Assembly (NCBI GenBank): GCA_030669465.1
Contig: DAOVDN010000005.1
Location: 1 to 13,950 of the forward strand
Length of the DNA stretch: 13,950 nucleotides
Reading direction: 5' to 3'
Origin: Desulfobacterales bacterium
Lineage (GTDB): Bacteria; Desulfobacterota; Desulfobacteria; Desulfobacterales; ETH-SRB1
The notes under the pieces are model-generated. The model was not told the origin of the DNA. It ran no database searches and was given only the letters and a program-made list of their open reading frames with translations. Of the stretch, positions 12,719-13,950 are shown piece after piece. Each line of letters opens with the position of its first letter. Position 1 is the stretch's first letter. Both the position numbers and the translations under genes were made by a program.

Positions 12719-13225
12719 ATGACTCAATGCGTTTTGCTAAATGCAGACTATACATTTCTAAATATTGTAAACTGGAAGAGAGCGATGTGTCTGATGGCAA
12801 AGGGCAAAGTTCAGGTTTTAAAGCATTCTGAAAGAATGATCGGAAACGTTGAAGGAATCGTAATAAGAGTTCCCGCTGTTATGAAGCTGATAAAGCTTAT
12901 TAGAACCTTGTACAGAAACAGAGTGCCTTTCAGTAAAAAGAATGTTTTTATAAGAGACGGATTTAAATGCGCTTATTGTGGCAGCGATAAAGAGAAACTA
13001 ACAATCGATCATATTATACCTAAATCAAGGGGCGGCGAGACTAACTTTGAAAACTGTGTTTCTTCTTGCAGGGCATGCAATAATAATAAAGGCAGAAAAA
13101 CACCTAGAGAGGCTAATATGTATCCCAAAGTAAAGGCTTACCAGCCAACAATTTCAGAGTTTTTGAGATTAAAGGTCAAAAAACTCGGTATCAATGATCT
13201 TTTAGAAGATTTTGGAATATACTAA
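12719..13225 (+). CDS. HNH endonuclease family protein
   Basis: The 168-residue protein has an N-terminal strand-rich part (LLNADYTFLNIVNWKRA, about 7-22) common to a widespread family of small chromosomal HNH proteins, and an HNH nuclease domain at about 76-125. CxxC pairs at 84/87 and 117/120 fit a structural zinc site. LTIDHIIPKSRGG (94-106) supplies the catalytic Asp-His, followed by N112 in FENCV and N121. It is predicted to cut DNA with a metal ion, but the family's biological role is not settled, and no methyltransferase, toxin or phage genes lie nearby. ATG 12719 is preceded by a purine-rich AGAGGGGG (12707-12714). Two CTTAAG hexamers (12694-12699 and 12703-12708) stand just upstream. 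lolA follows 27 nt later, probably co-transcribed. Confidence 0.88.
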   Translation: MTQCVLLNADYTFLNIVNWKRAMCLMAKGKVQVLKHSERMIGNVEGIVIRVPAVMKLIKLIRTLYRNRVPFSKKNVFIRDGFKCAYCGSDKEKLTIDHIIPKSRGGETNFENCVSSCRACNNNKGRKTPREANMYPKVKAYQPTISEFLRLKVKKLGINDLLEDFGIY

Positions 13226-13252
13226 GACTGGAGCAGAGAAGTACTAAAACAG

Positions 13253-13948
13253 ATGAAGTTTAAAATAATAATGATATCTATTTTGTGCGTACTTCTGTTT
13301 TTTGAGGCACAGGTTGTATTATGCGAAGATTCTTTTTTAGCATTAAATTTGCCTTCGCAAGAGTTATCTCTATCTCTGGATGAAGTCATAAACAGGGTCG
13401 AAGAGAGATACGATGTTTCAGGTTTTACGGCACGTTTTGTCCAGGAGTCGACTATAAAGGAGATGGACATAACAGATACTGCTTCCGGGAGGATATTGGT
13501 CAAGCGTCCCTGCATGATGAGATGGGAATATGAAAAACCTGACAGACAAATCATCATTACAGACGGCAAAAAGTTATGGGTTTACAGGCCGGATGATAAT
13601 CAGGTTATGATTGGAAAGTTTCCATCTTTTTTTGGGGATGGCAAGGGCGCAGGTTTTCTTTCAGACGTGAGGCTTATAAGAAAAAAATTCAGTATTGCCT
13701 TCGGAAAAAATACAAGTAATTATTATGTACTGAAACTTTTGCCGATAGACAGATCACTTGATTTATCTCTTATATATTTGTCGGTTTCAAGAAAGACCTT
13801 TGATATTGTCCGGATAGTTACATATAATTCATACGGAGATGAAACCAGAATTGAGATGGGCGATATTCACTTTACACAGAAACTGGATGATTTCATCTTC
13901 AGCTTCGAAGTACCGGAAGGTGTTGATATAATACAGCTTGATGAGTAG
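13253..13948 (+). CDS. lolA: Outer-membrane lipoprotein carrier protein LolA
   Basis: The 231-residue protein begins with a signal peptide (about 1-24, KFKIIMISILCVLLFF core), so it should be periplasmic. The mature part starts with a helix (LSLDEVINRVEERYDVSGFTARFVQES, about 40-66), then ASGRILVKRPCMMRWEYEKPDRQIIITDGKKLWVYRPDDNQVMIG in sense. This run of strands with 'G-x-x-x-x-x-R-P-x-x-M-R-W-x-Y' and 'DGKxLWxY' is diagnostic of LolA. LolA carries lipoproteins from the LolCDE exporter across the periplasm. LolB is not in the window, as is usual outside gamma- and betaproteobacteria. GAGAAG (13236-13241) lies 11 nt upstream of ATG 13253, a weak ribosome site. The stop codon is 2 nt before the window end, so no downstream context is visible. 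Confidence 0.92.
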   Translation: MKFKIIMISILCVLLFFEAQVVLCEDSFLALNLPSQELSLSLDEVINRVEERYDVSGFTARFVQESTIKEMDITDTASGRILVKRPCMMRWEYEKPDRQIIITDGKKLWVYRPDDNQVMIGKFPSFFGDGKGAGFLSDVRLIRKKFSIAFGKNTSNYYVLKLLPIDRSLDLSLIYLSVSRKTFDIVRIVTYNSYGDETRIEMGDIHFTQKLDDFIFSFEVPEGVDIIQLDE

Positions 13949-13950
13949 AT

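Noticed and set aside
12719..13225. HNH gene as a homing endonuclease, restriction enzyme or defence gene
   Set aside because: No intron, intein, methyltransferase or defence partner is nearby, and the sequence fits a common small chromosomal HNH family, so no such role is supported.

Overview
The window looks like chromosomal DNA of a Desulfobacterota (former Deltaproteobacteria) bacterium, probably of the Desulfobacterales type; this is inference, not a database result. Three things point there: an elongation factor G of the spirochaete/planctomycete/deltaproteobacterial 'spd' type that resembles mitochondrial EF-G1; a split Yej/Dpp-type peptide transporter; and short tandem heptamer arrays between genes. 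All recognisable genes are on the + strand. They are mostly housekeeping or transport genes and look intact. No phage, integron, CRISPR array or insertion sequence with a transposase is visible.

Layout. 1-150 is the 3' end of coaBC (coenzyme A synthesis). 151-666 has no gene and is mostly two arrays of 7-nt repeats in inverted orientation. Next come a family-4 uracil-DNA glycosylase (667-1380), a membrane-bound NfeD/ClpP-class serine protease (1452-2729), and the rplM-rpsI ribosomal protein operon (2831-3670) with its own promoter and a clear intrinsic terminator. 3728-4087 is a gene-free island of palindromic repeats, including a 25-bp inverted pair built on GGTGGGCAATGCCCACC. 4123-9277 encodes a peptide ABC importer: two permeases (yejB- and yejE-like) and two ATPases (dppD- and dppF-like). 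No substrate-binding protein is present, and foldback DNA lies in both long gaps of the operon. 9598-12418 is an EF-G gene with a strong promoter and a terminator-like leader hairpin, followed by a small RecA/KaiC-fold ATPase. An octamer repeat array (12506-12632) separates these from an HNH nuclease gene (12719-13225) and a lolA-like gene (13253-13948).

How the genes fit together. CoaBC, L13, S9 and EF-G serve basic metabolism and translation. The glycosylase removes uracil from DNA. NfeD and LolA serve membrane quality control and lipoprotein delivery to the outer membrane, and LolA implies a diderm cell. The four ABC genes together give a complete membrane core for oligopeptide import; a binding protein would have to be encoded elsewhere.

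I do not see a convincing new multi-gene system. The features that gene content does not explain are non-coding. Five intergenic gaps carry 7- or 8-nt tandem units, and three of these form inverted pairs. A further ~214-bp long inverted repeat sits inside the transporter operon. yejB appears to be transcribed as a leaderless mRNA. The fusA leader holds a terminator-like hairpin 20 nt before the start codon. Among proteins, the oddest is the YejE-like permease, with about 200 extra residues in its first periplasmic region.
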